Positions 8,342-17,386 of a stretch of 42,065 bases of DNA are shown here, piece after piece. The first letter of the stretch is position 1. Each line of letters starts with the position of its first letter. Under the pieces are notes generated by a model. The model was not told where the DNA came from. It worked only from the letters and a program-made list of their open reading frames with translations, and ran no database searches. The stretch is from Tritrichomonas foetus (Eukaryota; Parabasalia; Tritrichomonadida; Tritrichomonadidae): the NCBI GenBank assembly GCA_001839685.1, contig MLAK01000969.1:1-42065 (forward strand), in the 5' to 3' direction. The position numbers were made by a program, and so were the translations under genes.

Positions 8342-10510
8342 GGGTCAAATGTCACTTTTGTGAATGTAAGCTATAGAAAAAGTCGCGTATCGTTATTCTA
8401 TTTTGTGAAAAGTTGATCGTTAATATGAATAAATTTATTCTCATTTTTAGACTTAATTGTATACAAAAAAAGTTTATTATCTCTTTGAAAATTCTATTTT
8501 CTATTCAAATTTTTATTCTTTTTTGGATTTTTGATCGATCTCCAAAAATTCAGTAAAGATAAAACGGTAATTTCTACCTTTAGAGCGAATAATTCGAAAG
8601 TAAAATATGATTTCTTAAACAAAAAATTGCGCCTTATATACTTGTGATGTTTTGATGGCGAAAGGCAATCATATTGGGCAATTTTTTTTTAAGTTCAAAT
8701 GATCGGAAAAACAGTCGAATGTGTCGAGATGTATTCAAATTATGAAATGTGATCTGAAACACATATAACCTTCTCACTTTTTGAAAATCTATCATTGAAT
8801 GACAGTAGAAACCTATTTTGTCACTTTTGTCCAATCTGATTCAATGGCAGGTTTTTGATTTTCCCACGCAATTCCAAAATGATTTCATAGGTTATTTTTT
8901 GATAAAGGAAGAGATAATATGTTCCAATAACTATATTACATGGTAAATGATTATTGATAAGAATAAATTAAACAATTGAAATTTATGGATTTCTATTTAA
9001 ATAATTAATTTATTGAAACAATTAAACAATTGATATACTATATGAATACCTTTTTAATAGACTTAAAATAACATGAACTAATTGATAAACCAAATTTTCA
9101 TATGATTTTTTTTCCAAGGATGGCTCAAGAATCTTGCCTATCATACAGTATGGGAGATACTATAATCATAATTTTGTTTAATATGAAGACACTTTTCATC
9201 GGGTTGAAATTATTGAGTGACAAAAAAAAAAAAAACAATAAATGAAGAATCAGAAATAAGAGGACGATCTAATATTTAGAAATCGAAAGTATTGGTCATT
9301 TCATCTTTTATTGCTTTAGATTTTATCTGACAATTCCAAAAAGATAGCAGGATTTGTTTTCCTATGAGTTTTGTTTTTTGACTCTTAAAATGAGTAAATG
9401 TGATGTGACTTTGCTGGCCCCAACGACTCATTCGGTCATTGGAGAAGGCCCCAAACTCGAGCTATGTTCAATGGCTGCGCCACCTCCAAGTCGAAGTGAC
9501 ACAAAGAACCAACAAAATTCACACCACACTAACCCATTAGATATTGTCCACTTTTTGCCTTTATTTGACCTTTAACTTCATCATTACACAACTCATTGGA
9601 AATTGAATTCTACCAAAAAGGTAAGTTTGCTGATTTATTTCTAGTAAAAGAATAGACACAAAATATAGAGCGGCACCTATACTTGAAAGTGATTATTATA
9701 GACAAACTAATATGATGTCATCTCACATTTTTGTGGAAAATCCATTCACGAATGGAATTTTAAATTCTTCAAAAACGATAATATTGATACAACTGTGTTT
9801 GGAAAATATCTATAATTGAATGATCGAAAAAAGAATGCTTTGCAGTTATTACATATCGGAGAAAATGCAAATCAATTTCTTTTATCGTTTTGATCATTTG
9901 TTATTGAATGTGACAAAAATTGTGGAGGGATTGAATTTTTTCAAAAAGACTTTATGTTGATGATGATACACCATTAACATCCCAAATCTTTTTAGATTTA
10001 AAAATTAACTGTAATGTCATAGTTATTCTTTTCATTCAATTTCATTGAACAATTCAAAAAAATAAAACTTGTGATGATTTCAAATATATACAAATATGAA
10101 AAAGTTATGAATTAATTCCAATCAATTCTTTACTACCCCAGAATTTTTAACAGCATAATTCTGATTTAATTAAGAGACAATACTCAAAGGAATTGAAAAA
10201 ACAGATGTAATTCTAACTTTTTGATCATCCTAACTTTGATCTCAAAAATAAAGTTCATAAAAAGCCGATTGCTGGTGAAATAAATGTTCTTAAAAAGTCA
10301 AGAATAGTGTATTAATTTCTTTGAATATTGATTTGGAATTTTGTATGGCTGGAAAATTTTATCATACAATTTTTACCTCAGTATCTCAATTTGAAGAGAT
10401 GACAATTGAATATTTTGTATAATTCTGAAAGATGTTCTGAAAAATGCTCTGAATAAAAATGAAGCTCGATAGAAAAAGTCGAACATAATTAACTTATTCC
10501 CTTTTTTGCA
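8342..10510. other. Long gene-poor region with scattered possible coding remnants
   Basis: These 2.2 kb hold no intact gene. The DNA is mostly AT-rich. A GC-richer island lies at about 9405-9545 (listed separately). At 9647-9820 a plus-strand frame of about 55 codons reads KYRAAPILESDYYRQTN and later VENPFTNGIL. It faintly recalls a protein-kinase activation segment but lacks the APE motif, so it is at best a remnant. Around 10217-10300 another short stretch (FDHPNFDLKNK) looks weakly coding. A poly-A run (A13) occurs near 9222-9234. Confidence 0.4.
9405..9545 (+). other. GC-rich island with an extended hairpin, candidate structured RNA or gene relic
   Basis: This stretch of about 140 bases has roughly 50% GC inside DNA of about 25-30% GC. 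At 9416-9450, GGCC plus CCAACGAC pairs with GTCATTGG and a second GGCC, with one C-A mismatch, a 7-base loop (TCATTCG) and a 4-base AGAA bulge. A plus-strand frame of 73 codons (9354-9575) crosses it, with the odd segment PKLELCSMAAPPPSRSD. That could instead be a gene fragment. I compared it from memory with U1, U2, U4, U5, U6, SRP, RNase P and U3 core motifs and found no match. The identity is unknown and the strand is arbitrary. Confidence 0.3.
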
Positions 10511-13500
10511 ATGAGCTCCATTTTTAAGAAGCCCTCTGGTGATAAAAACACAAAGGCTACTTCTTCGCAGAATATTGGCGCACTTGTTAAAAAGGCAGTT
10601 GACGGCGCATCTTCAAAATTCGACAAATCATTAATCGATTCAATCGTCGCAGCTTCATCCACGGAAAAAGGGAGTCAGATAATTATGAATGCTCTTACTG
10701 GTATTATCGATCACTGTGCTGACAACGACTCTGTTGTTTATAAGGCGCTGAAATTAATTTATATATGCCTTATAAGCAACGATAGTATCGATTCAAATAC
10801 CACAAATAATTCAATAAGTTGTGCTCAGAAAAAATCGCCCAACAAATTATCGATTGATTCAACAAATTCAAAAAATAATCAAAAAATTTCAAATTCTCAA
10901 AACGAAGGAAATGAGTCAATCTCCTCAACAGAAAATAATGTCAGTCATTTTAGGGCCAACGCTCGACTTTTTCTTCCAGAGATTGCTTCCATCACAATTC
11001 TGAATTTTCGGAAGCCAACCAAAATTAAATACAGAAATATGCTCCACATTCTTGGCCATCAAATATACATGAATCTTACTGTAAATACGCCCCTTCCATC
11101 TCCTTCTTCTTTGGAATTGGATAAATATATTAATCAAAATGTAATTAAAAAATTCAATTCACACAATCGACCAAAAACATCTACTGTAAAGAATGAAGAT
11201 GATCAATCTTTACAGGAAAGTGATTTAATTGAAAATCACATCACCGAACGCTCTGTAGATTTGAATTTAAATGAAAACAGTGAAAATAATGAAAATTATG
11301 AGGGTAATGAAAATTATGAGAATTTAATTCAACCAATTCCAACTTTCCCAAAAAATGAGCCATCTTTTGAAAATTTAATTGATTGGGATATTCCTGACGA
11401 TAAGCCACCACCAAAAAGCCAAGACTTACTTACGATCGATGATAATTTCTTGTCTTCAATAATTGTTGCATCTGGCTCATCAACTTTACCATTACTGAAT
11501 CCATTTTTAGATAATCCGTTCAAGAATTCCAACGAACTATTTCCATCAAGCCCACAAACATCCAATAATCCATTTTTAGACCCTGATCCAGCCACGACAC
11601 CCAATTCGAATATCAATGGGAGTTATGGTACTCTTAGCAACAATCCAAATAATAACAATAATTTTGATAATTTTGGTTTTACAATCAACAATACTCCCAA
11701 TCTAAATAAGCCTAAAAATAATAATAGTCATGATACCTTCAATAATATTAAGATTGATAGTTATAATAAATCTACAATGATGGAAACAATCCCTGAAGAA
11801 GATTTATATAATCCATTTATGTCAAGCCAAAATAATCAAAAGAATTCTTTTGAGAACTCGAAAGATAATAATAATGAGTTCTTTGATTCTACTTTTGACA
11901 AAAAGAATAATTCACTAAATAAAGTCGCGCCTTCTCCTTCCTTAAATCAAATTCATACTAAATCATTTGATATTTTAGTGACAAATAATCAAAATTCAGC
12001 AGATTCTTTTTTGTTAGATAGTGCAATTGGACCTCGATCGCAGTCATTTCAAACACTGCGTGAAACAAACTATGATGATTTCAACACAAATCCTTTTGCA
12101 TCGAATGAACCTCAGGCAAAAAATGCAAATTCTTATATTTCTCATGGAAACCCTTTTACAAATGATAGTGAATTCCATAATCATCAAAACCAACAATTTA
12201 ATAATCAACAAAAAGGCCAGCAGCAAATTTTGTCACCTAAAAAATTTGATACAAATGTTTTTAGACAAACTTTTGATAATGTTAGCAACACCAATAATAT
12301 TATTACAGGCTCGTCTTTGTCTACTCAGCAAAGATCACAATCTCAAGAATTTTCACTAAACTTAATATCCCACAATTTAACCACAAATTTAACACTTAAA
12401 CCACAAGAATCTACAAATGATATGCAAATTTTGAGAATGAGAAATTATCAAGAAATTCCAAATATCGAATTATCCTCGATCATTTCTCAAAATGAAACTG
12501 ATGAAACATCATCTAATAATGCAGATTTAATATCACTAGTTGATGCAAATTCTCAAGATCATAGTCAATCTTTCCATGATCAAAATGATCTTATTGACTT
12601 ACTTGATCATTCGTCTTCAACAACTTCAGCACAATATACAAGTGAACTCGGATCTCCATTTTATTCACAAAATTCACAATCAAGAGATGCGATTAACATT
12701 CAAACAAAAATCACTGGCGATACACAAATAAGCCTGAACGAAAGTCCTCGCATGATTAAGTCCATTTATCCATCATACTCTTTTGGATCTGGACCACGAT
12801 CACCCTTACGAGAGCTTTTAAGTGATCTCAACTCTAATGACAACTTCAGAGCTAATAGTGAGGACAATAATAATAATCACAATACATTAGAGTCAATTTT
12901 GGAAGATGGAGATGAAAATAATCAATTTGAACCCATTATGGAAGAAACTATAGAAAATATTAGTGAAAATAAAAATTCTTCACGAATTAATTTAATTCAA
13001 CAAATAATAAACAATGATGAAAACAATGATGATAACTTTGAGCCAATTCCTCTCAATGGTGAGGATAATTACAGTAATTCATCAAACCACAATAATATAA
13101 GAAATAATTTGAATAATGAAAATGAATATTTTGAGCCAATTGATAATAATAATTCATTTGAGCCAATAGAACAAAATAATGATGATTCATTTGAACCAAT
13201 TAATGATAATATGGATGAAAATGATGACTCATTTGAGCCTATAAGCAAAAACAGCAATGAGAATGAATATAACGATACAGATAACAATTTTGATCATCCA
13301 GATAATTCATTTGAACCAATTAATAATGATGATGCTTTCGAATCTATTAGTCAAAATGATGATAATGACGATAATGAGAATGAAAATGATTCGGAACCAA
13401 AAGATTTATTTGATTATACTAAAAAACCGCCACAAATCAATGTAACACCGAAACAATATGAACTAATAAATAAAATTCATTCAATTAGACCTCAAGTCAT

Positions 13501-14593
13501 TTCAAGACGTCCAGTGGAATTTGTTCCAATTTCTCCCCCTCCTGGACAAAATTCCTATCAAAATAATTATAATTATGAATCCTATCAAAGTAGGGATTCA
13601 GATGCCGAGTATTTCGAACCAATCAACGCCCAAAATTTCGAAGATTCTGACTTTGAACGAATAAACGGAAATGAAGATAATGATGATGATCCTGAAGGCT
13701 TAAGCATTGTTCAATTAAGAGAAAAATATAGAAATACTTCTTCTAGCCAATGTAAATCACTTAGAAAGAAAAGGAAAGTTGGATCTGATCAATTTGAACC
13801 AATCACATTGGATTCGGAAAACACTGATTCTCAACATTCTAATAACTACACAAGTGAATCGAATGACACTGGAAATAATTTTGAGAATAATGATGATGAT
13901 TTGTACGATTCAAAGAATATCAGAAGTTCGAATTCAACATCATTTGATCAGATCACTCGAAGAGATTATTCCAAATTTTCAAAGAAAATAAATCCTTCAA
14001 CTTCTGATCAATTTGAGCCAATTGTCAACTCTCAATCTGATCAATTCGAGCCAATAACATCAAATAAAGGCCAATCTGATCAATTCGAACCAATTCCATC
14101 GGACGAAATCAATACTGAGAGTAATAATGAGAACAATGAAAACGATAATAATAATTTTGAACCAATTGATAACAACGAAGATTTCAATCAAAATGATTTT
14201 GATCAGCAATTTGTACAGGATGAGCAACAAAAAAGTTCAAATGATATGTTTGAACCAATTAATGAACATAATAACGATGAATTGTTTGAGTTCATTGATA
14301 ATAACAACAATGGTGATGAAATTGAAATTCAAAATCACAGCAATACAGATGATTTAAATGGTGATAACGAAAATGTTGATATTTTTATTTCACTTGCAAA
14401 TAACTCGAACAATAATTCATCAGTTGATATTTTAGGAACACCGCCACAACCAGACCAACAATATGGTGGAAAGCCTGCTCGGTTCAGTATAGTTCGCACG
14501 TCTTCTTCATCGAATGATGACCTGCCAATTTATGATCCACAGCAGCCATCAAATGAATCTAAATCTGATCTCATCAATGATCTGTTTCAGTGA
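10511..14593 (+). CDS. ENTH/VHS-like endocytic adaptor with NPF motifs and FEPI repeats
   Basis: The product has 1360 residues. Residues 22-90 (ALVKKAVDGASS ... YKALKLIYICLISND) and 146-190 (FRANARLFLPEIAS ... YRNMLHILGHQIYM) together look like an ENTH/VHS-type helical domain, as in epsins and tepsin. It is split by a Ser/Asn-rich insert of about 55 residues. The rest is disordered and rich in Asn, Asp, Glu, Ser and Gln. It carries at least six NPF motifs (NPFLDNPFKNS, NNPFLDPD, YNPFMSS, TNPFASN, GNPFTND), the EH-domain ligand. It also has clathrin-box-like LIDLLDH and a C-terminal DLF. From about residue 815 a novel short motif FEPI occurs 14 times exactly, often as SDQFEPI or DSFEPI. Its expected role is coupling membrane or cargo to clathrin-coat assembly. 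The domain call is inference. An AATAAA follows the stop by about 85 bases. Confidence 0.8.
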   Translation: MSSIFKKPSGDKNTKATSSQNIGALVKKAVDGASSKFDKSLIDSIVAASSTEKGSQIIMNALTGIIDHCADNDSVVYKALKLIYICLISNDSIDSNTTNNSISCAQKKSPNKLSIDSTNSKNNQKISNSQNEGNESISSTENNVSHFRANARLFLPEIASITILNFRKPTKIKYRNMLHILGHQIYMNLTVNTPLPSPSSLELDKYINQNVIKKFNSHNRPKTSTVKNEDDQSLQESDLIENHITERSVDLNLNENSENNENYEGNENYENLIQPIPTFPKNEPSFENLIDWDIPDDKPPPKSQDLLTIDDNFLSSIIVASGSSTLPLLNPFLDNPFKNSNELFPSSPQTSNNPFLDPDPATTPNSNINGSYGTLSNNPNNNNNFDNFGFTINNTPNLNKPKNNNSHDTFNNIKIDSYNKSTMMETIPEEDLYNPFMSSQNNQKNSFENSKDNNNEFFDSTFDKKNNSLNKVAPSPSLNQIHTKSFDILVTNNQNSADSFLLDSAIGPRSQSFQTLRETNYDDFNTNPFASNEPQAKNANSYISHGNPFTNDSEFHNHQNQQFNNQQKGQQQILSPKKFDTNVFRQTFDNVSNTNNIITGSSLSTQQRSQSQEFSLNLISHNLTTNLTLKPQESTNDMQILRMRNYQEIPNIELSSIISQNETDETSSNNADLISLVDANSQDHSQSFHDQNDLIDLLDHSSSTTSAQYTSELGSPFYSQNSQSRDAINIQTKITGDTQISLNESPRMIKSIYPSYSFGSGPRSPLRELLSDLNSNDNFRANSEDNNNNHNTLESILEDGDENNQFEPIMEETIENISENKNSSRINLIQQIINNDENNDDNFEPIPLNGEDNYSNSSNHNNIRNNLNNENEYFEPIDNNNSFEPIEQNNDDSFEPINDNMDENDDSFEPISKNSNENEYNDTDNNFDHPDNSFEPINNDDAFESISQNDDNDDNENENDSEPKDLFDYTKKPPQINVTPKQYELINKIHSIRPQVISRRPVEFVPISPPPGQNSYQNNYNYESYQSRDSDAEYFEPINAQNFEDSDFERINGNEDNDDDPEGLSIVQLREKYRNTSSSQCKSLRKKRKVGSDQFEPITLDSENTDSQHSNNYTSESNDTGNNFENNDDDLYDSKNIRSSNSTSFDQITRRDYSKFSKKINPSTSDQFEPIVNSQSDQFEPITSNKGQSDQFEPIPSDEINTESNNENNENDNNNFEPIDNNEDFNQNDFDQQFVQDEQQKSSNDMFEPINEHNNDELFEFIDNNNNGDEIEIQNHSNTDDLNGDNENVDIFISLANNSNNNSSVDILGTPPQPDQQYGGKPARFSIVRTSSSSNDDLPIYDPQQPSNESKSDLINDLFQ
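12925..14316 (+). repeat. FEPI short-motif repeat region within the adaptor gene
   Basis: Phe-Glu-Pro-Ile appears 14 times exactly, with degenerate copies FESI, FERI and FEFI. Spacing is irregular (8 to more than 100 residues), in Asn/Asp/Glu-rich linkers. The codons vary among copies (TTT/TTC, GAA/GAG, CCA/CCC/CCT, ATT/ATA), so the motif is kept at protein level and is not a recent DNA duplication. Confidence 0.85.
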
Positions 14594-14678
14594 TGTGATT
14601 AGACACTATACCAAGCCTAAACATTGTTTGTATGTATATTTTCTATTGTATCTTTTCTTTTGAATATTTTGATTGCTT

Positions 14679-14684
14679 AATAAA
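14679..14684 (+). terminator. AATAAA polyadenylation-type signal
   Basis: AATAAA lies about 85 bases after the stop codon of the ENTH/VHS-like gene, in AT-rich DNA. The motif is common by chance at this composition, so its role is only suggested. Confidence 0.3.
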
Positions 14685-14798
14685 CATATTAATAATATCA
14701 GTGATCGTTATGAATCTTAGATGCAATAAAACCACATAAAAAAAGACAAATTTAATAACTCATTGATTCAATTGTTTAACGAATAAATTACCAAATCA

Positions 14799-14824
14799 TT
14801 TTTTTTTTTTTTTTTTTTTTTTTT
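14799..14824. repeat. Homopolymer T26
   Basis: Twenty-six consecutive T (A on the other strand) occur 25 bases before a possible coding remnant. It is the longest homopolymer in the window and likely to be unstable and error-prone in assembly. Confidence 0.95.
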
Positions 14825-14849
14825 CATCTCTTGTTACGATGTTTTCAAA

Positions 14850-15080
14850 ATGAGATTAAATGACACAAAAACACTAAATGATTCAACCAATGTGGAAATA
14901 GCTGCTTTCATTTGGAATCATTCTTTCTATGATGCAGCATGTTTTCTGATGAATCACTGGTGTCAGTCTCAAAGGAAGAATGGAAGAAATTTGGAAAGTA
15001 GAAAGAAGTTAAAGATGCAATTCGTTCATTTTTAAAGCTAAATGTTAATTATTTACACTCTATATTTTGTACATGTTTTT
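14850..15080 (+). pseudogene. Possible decayed gene fragment
   Basis: An ATG at 14850 opens a 61-codon frame whose first part (NVEIAAFIWNHSFYDAACF) looks coding. From about 14937 the more protein-like reading moves to another frame (SLVSVSKEEWKKFGK, then a TAG, then KEVKDAIRSFLKLN). The pattern of one frame change plus one nonsense codon suggests a relic. No family is recognised and the call is tentative. Confidence 0.3.
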
Positions 15081-15243
15081 GTTGATTATTTCAATAATAT
15101 GTCAAAATTGAATCTCAATTATCAATAAATTGCATCAGAAATTGATATTATTTTAAAGGCACAATGATTAAATATTAAACTGCTATGAATATAGAATTGA
15201 TATATAATATTTCTTTTTAAATAATATGAAATAAGAAGATGAT

Positions 15244-15480
15244 TATGTATTTCTCTTCTTATTGTGCTTGAGAATGGAAAAAAAAAGCAATGATGACTGT
15301 CACAATGACAACAATACATGCAATCACAATAGGATATGGTCCAAGTTGATTCACTTTGGCAAAATCTCCATCTTCTGTTTAATCAGCTCCCTGTGATGTT
15401 TGTGTTTAGAAGGGATTGCCATCGGAAATGATCCACCTTGTGAAACATACTTTTGATAATAAATATTATCATTAAATGAT
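15244..15480 (-). pseudogene. Frameshifted tail of a membrane protein
   Basis: On the minus strand, one frame reads NIYYQKYVSQGGSF and then RELIKQKMEI before a TGA. At a TTTT run, the next frame continues as AKVNQLGPYPIVIACIVVIV, a convincing C-terminal transmembrane span, and ends near a T9 run. Beyond that run a third frame offers a basic end, SILKHNKKRNT, like an ER-retrieval tail. No ATG starts it. It lies just downstream of, and in the same direction as, the thioredoxin-fold gene. It could therefore be the lost C-terminus of a TMX-type membrane disulfide-isomerase or a relic of another gene. Both frame changes sit at T homopolymers, so sequencing error is also possible. Confidence 0.45.
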
Positions 15481-15546
15481 ATAATGTGAAAAAAGAAAAA
15501 TTTGATTATTTATTTATTTATTATCATAAAAATAATTGTTTATTTT

Positions 15547-16659
15547 TCACAGCTCGCGATTTTGATTTAATAAGTCGAATTTTCTTGTCCATTCAACGTC
15601 AGAGTCATAAACTTTCTGAAGGATTGGCCCCATTAAAGTAACATGATCAATTTTTAAGAAACCGTCAATTTTTGGATTGTAAACCCAAATTTCATTTTCT
15701 TTGATAAAATCAAAAGGAATTCCTTTTGTTCCTTTAAACCATTTAAATTGCATAGTTTTGTAAACTCTAAACATTTCATTATATGAGGGATCTTCCTCTT
15801 GTTTCGAATAAATAATGCATGTTTTCAGTCTTCCTATACATTCCGAAGCGAAATCATCACTTGGCATTATAACATCTGGAACTTCATCCTTTTCAACTTT
15901 CAAAGATTTTGAAAGGAATTTATTGAGTGATCTTTCAATATTTGCGAAATGGTTCTTCTTTGTATATTTGAAATTATATGTATTATTAATAAATACTATT
16001 TGTGGAACATTTTGAGCATCAAAATATTTGAAAAGTGATTCATTTCGACAAACTCCAATTTTTACGTTTTTGTTGGCAAAAACATGAGATATACCAGTCC
16101 ATAAAATTGGTGTGTTTTTTTTCTTAGTAAATAAGATGGCCATTGGCTTTTTATAATTTTTCGCATCATCACTATTATGATGATCATCAATATTTTGATC
16201 ATTTTTTTTTTGATCAAAACGCGGAAGGTTTTTGGAATTTTGACTGTTGAGGTCTTTTAGCCATGTTTCGTCAACTTCTATTGTGTTGTCTGTCAAATAT
16301 TGAGATGCGAATTCGATTATATCATCAGGCTCGCCTGAGCCTTCATACTCCGTCTGTCCTTTCTGGTGGAAAACTATAAACGATGGGCGTTGTTTTGGTT
16401 TGAATTGGCGCGTTAGAAGTGGCTGTTGTTTGGTATCAATCACACCGAAGCGAAACATGCCGCCTGCCATGACTGATGCATTCAAAAATTTCGGGTAAAG
16501 CTTCTGGGATTGAAAATTCGAATCTGTGTGAAACATAACAAACCATATTTCGTTTTTCGGTCTTTTTTCGATAAATCGTTTGAATGATGATTTTGTGATT
16601 GGAGTGACTCGGCCGCTTGCTCCGGATCCCAAATAGCTCAACAGAAGGAAAAAAAGCAT
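15547..16659 (-). CDS. Secretory thioredoxin-fold protein lacking the CxxC active site
   Basis: The product has 370 residues. It starts with a hydrophobic signal peptide (FFLLLSYLGSGASG, about 2-16). A thioredoxin fold follows at about 18-122: the beta strand IWFVMF, the position normally WCGHC replaced by HTDSNFQSQK (44-53), FGVIDT, and the cis-proline loop RPSFIVF (Pro92). With no Cys pair it cannot act as an oxidoreductase and more likely binds substrates or partners in the ER lumen, like redox-inactive PDI-family members. Residues 130-370 contain a charged linker and a second less clear alpha/beta region (MAILFTKKK ... VPQIVFINNTYNF), perhaps another thioredoxin-like domain. A separate frame downstream encodes a membrane span that may once have belonged to it. 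The ATG at 16659 fits the signal peptide. Confidence 0.8.
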   Translation of the reverse strand: MLFFLLLSYLGSGASGRVTPITKSSFKRFIEKRPKNEIWFVMFHTDSNFQSQKLYPKFLNASVMAGGMFRFGVIDTKQQPLLTRQFKPKQRPSFIVFHQKGQTEYEGSGEPDDIIEFASQYLTDNTIEVDETWLKDLNSQNSKNLPRFDQKKNDQNIDDHHNSDDAKNYKKPMAILFTKKKNTPILWTGISHVFANKNVKIGVCRNESLFKYFDAQNVPQIVFINNTYNFKYTKKNHFANIERSLNKFLSKSLKVEKDEVPDVIMPSDDFASECIGRLKTCIIYSKQEEDPSYNEMFRVYKTMQFKWFKGTKGIPFDFIKENEIWVYNPKIDGFLKIDHVTLMGPILQKVYDSDVEWTRKFDLLNQNREL

Positions 16660-16734
16660 GATTTGAGTATTAAATGAATATTTGGCCGGACAAATAAAAA
16701 TGAAAAAAATTGATTCATCAAATTAAATGCAAAA

Positions 16735-16827
16735 ATTCAATACTTATATGGTTGGTGCAAGTTGATGTTGGATTTGAATCAGACTTTCTGAACATCAATG
16801 AAGTACACATTCAATACTTATATGGTT
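16735..16827. repeat. 19-base direct repeat, 74 bases apart
   Basis: ATTCAATACTTATATGGTT occurs at 16735-16753 and at 16809-16827. The second copy is the start of a broken coding stretch, so the pair may mark a local duplication of a gene fragment. Confidence 0.8.
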
Positions 16828-16993
16828 TGGTAAAGTGAAAATCATCAATCTGCTTGATGGTTCAAGAACGATAGGAAACAATCCATAAACATATAAAGGT
16901 GTAGATGAACATATACTCATTATTATTGAAGGAGAAAAAACTAGTTCAGTTTTTAGAATTCATTTCACCTCTGGAAAACCTGTTTTTCCTTGA
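16808..16993 (+). pseudogene. Coding relic with one in-frame stop
   Basis: A frame of 61 codons reads WFGKVKIINLLDGSRTIGN, then TAA at 16886-16888, then YKGVDEHILIIIEGEKTSS and IHFTSGKPVF, ending in TGA at 16991. The beta-rich, well-mixed composition on both sides of the single nonsense codon is unlike the surrounding AT-rich spacer. There is no ATG at the front and no family is recognised. Confidence 0.4.
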
Positions 16994-17386
16994 TAGTAAA
17001 TTGCTTATTATATATATTCCATCTAATTTAACTTATGTCATGATTATTCTATAAAAACATTCTTTTCACCCAAATGATAATGAATATCATTTAATAATAT
17101 GGATAAATTTTTTACAAGTTGATATATATTCATACTTATCATGCATTCATTCTAATTTTATATTTTTGAAAAACTAAATAACTTTTTATTCAGTGTAGTC
17201 TGCAATTAGCTGCGTTGCCTTTTAAATGTTGAGACTGTATAAATTACAAAATTCTTACAAAAAATAAATCAAGTTTTATTTACTAAATAATATCAAATAA
17301 TCTTTTCTTTGACGAAAGGACCATAAGCACAACTTTTGATTGTTTAATGATTGTATGATCATTCACAAAAAAATAGAAATCAATGA

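Larger units (their letters stand above)
14594..15546. other. Intergenic region with T26 tract and two gene remnants
   Basis: This region separates the ENTH/VHS-like gene from the minus-strand thioredoxin-fold gene. It has an uninterrupted run of 26 T at 14799-14824. Two short stretches look like decayed coding sequence and are listed separately (14850-15080 plus, 15240-15480 minus). No intact gene is visible. Confidence 0.5.
16660..17386. other. Intergenic region with a direct repeat and a coding relic
   Basis: This AT-rich spacer contains a 19-base direct repeat (16735 and 16809) and a short broken coding stretch (16808-16993), both listed separately. Nothing else is recognised up to the 3' end of the kinase-GTPase pseudogene. 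Confidence 0.5.

Noticed and set aside
7683..8363. 226-codon plus-strand frame
   Set aside because: It is the exact antisense of the Rab gene, whose motifs are unmistakable on the minus strand.
8634..8834. 66-codon minus-strand frame
   Set aside because: It starts with TTG; composition is only weakly protein-like and no motif supports it.
9602..9650. Possible very short intron (GTAAGT ... TTTCTAG) at about 9620
   Set aside because: The flanking frames are not convincingly coding, and the sequence lacks the extended 3' motif known from Trichomonas introns. I also saw no GTATGT...ACTAACACACAG intron elsewhere by eye.
14799..14824. T26 as the poly(A) tail of a retroposed gene on the minus strand
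   Set aside because: The adjacent coding-like relic is on the plus strand and there is no target-site duplication that I can see.
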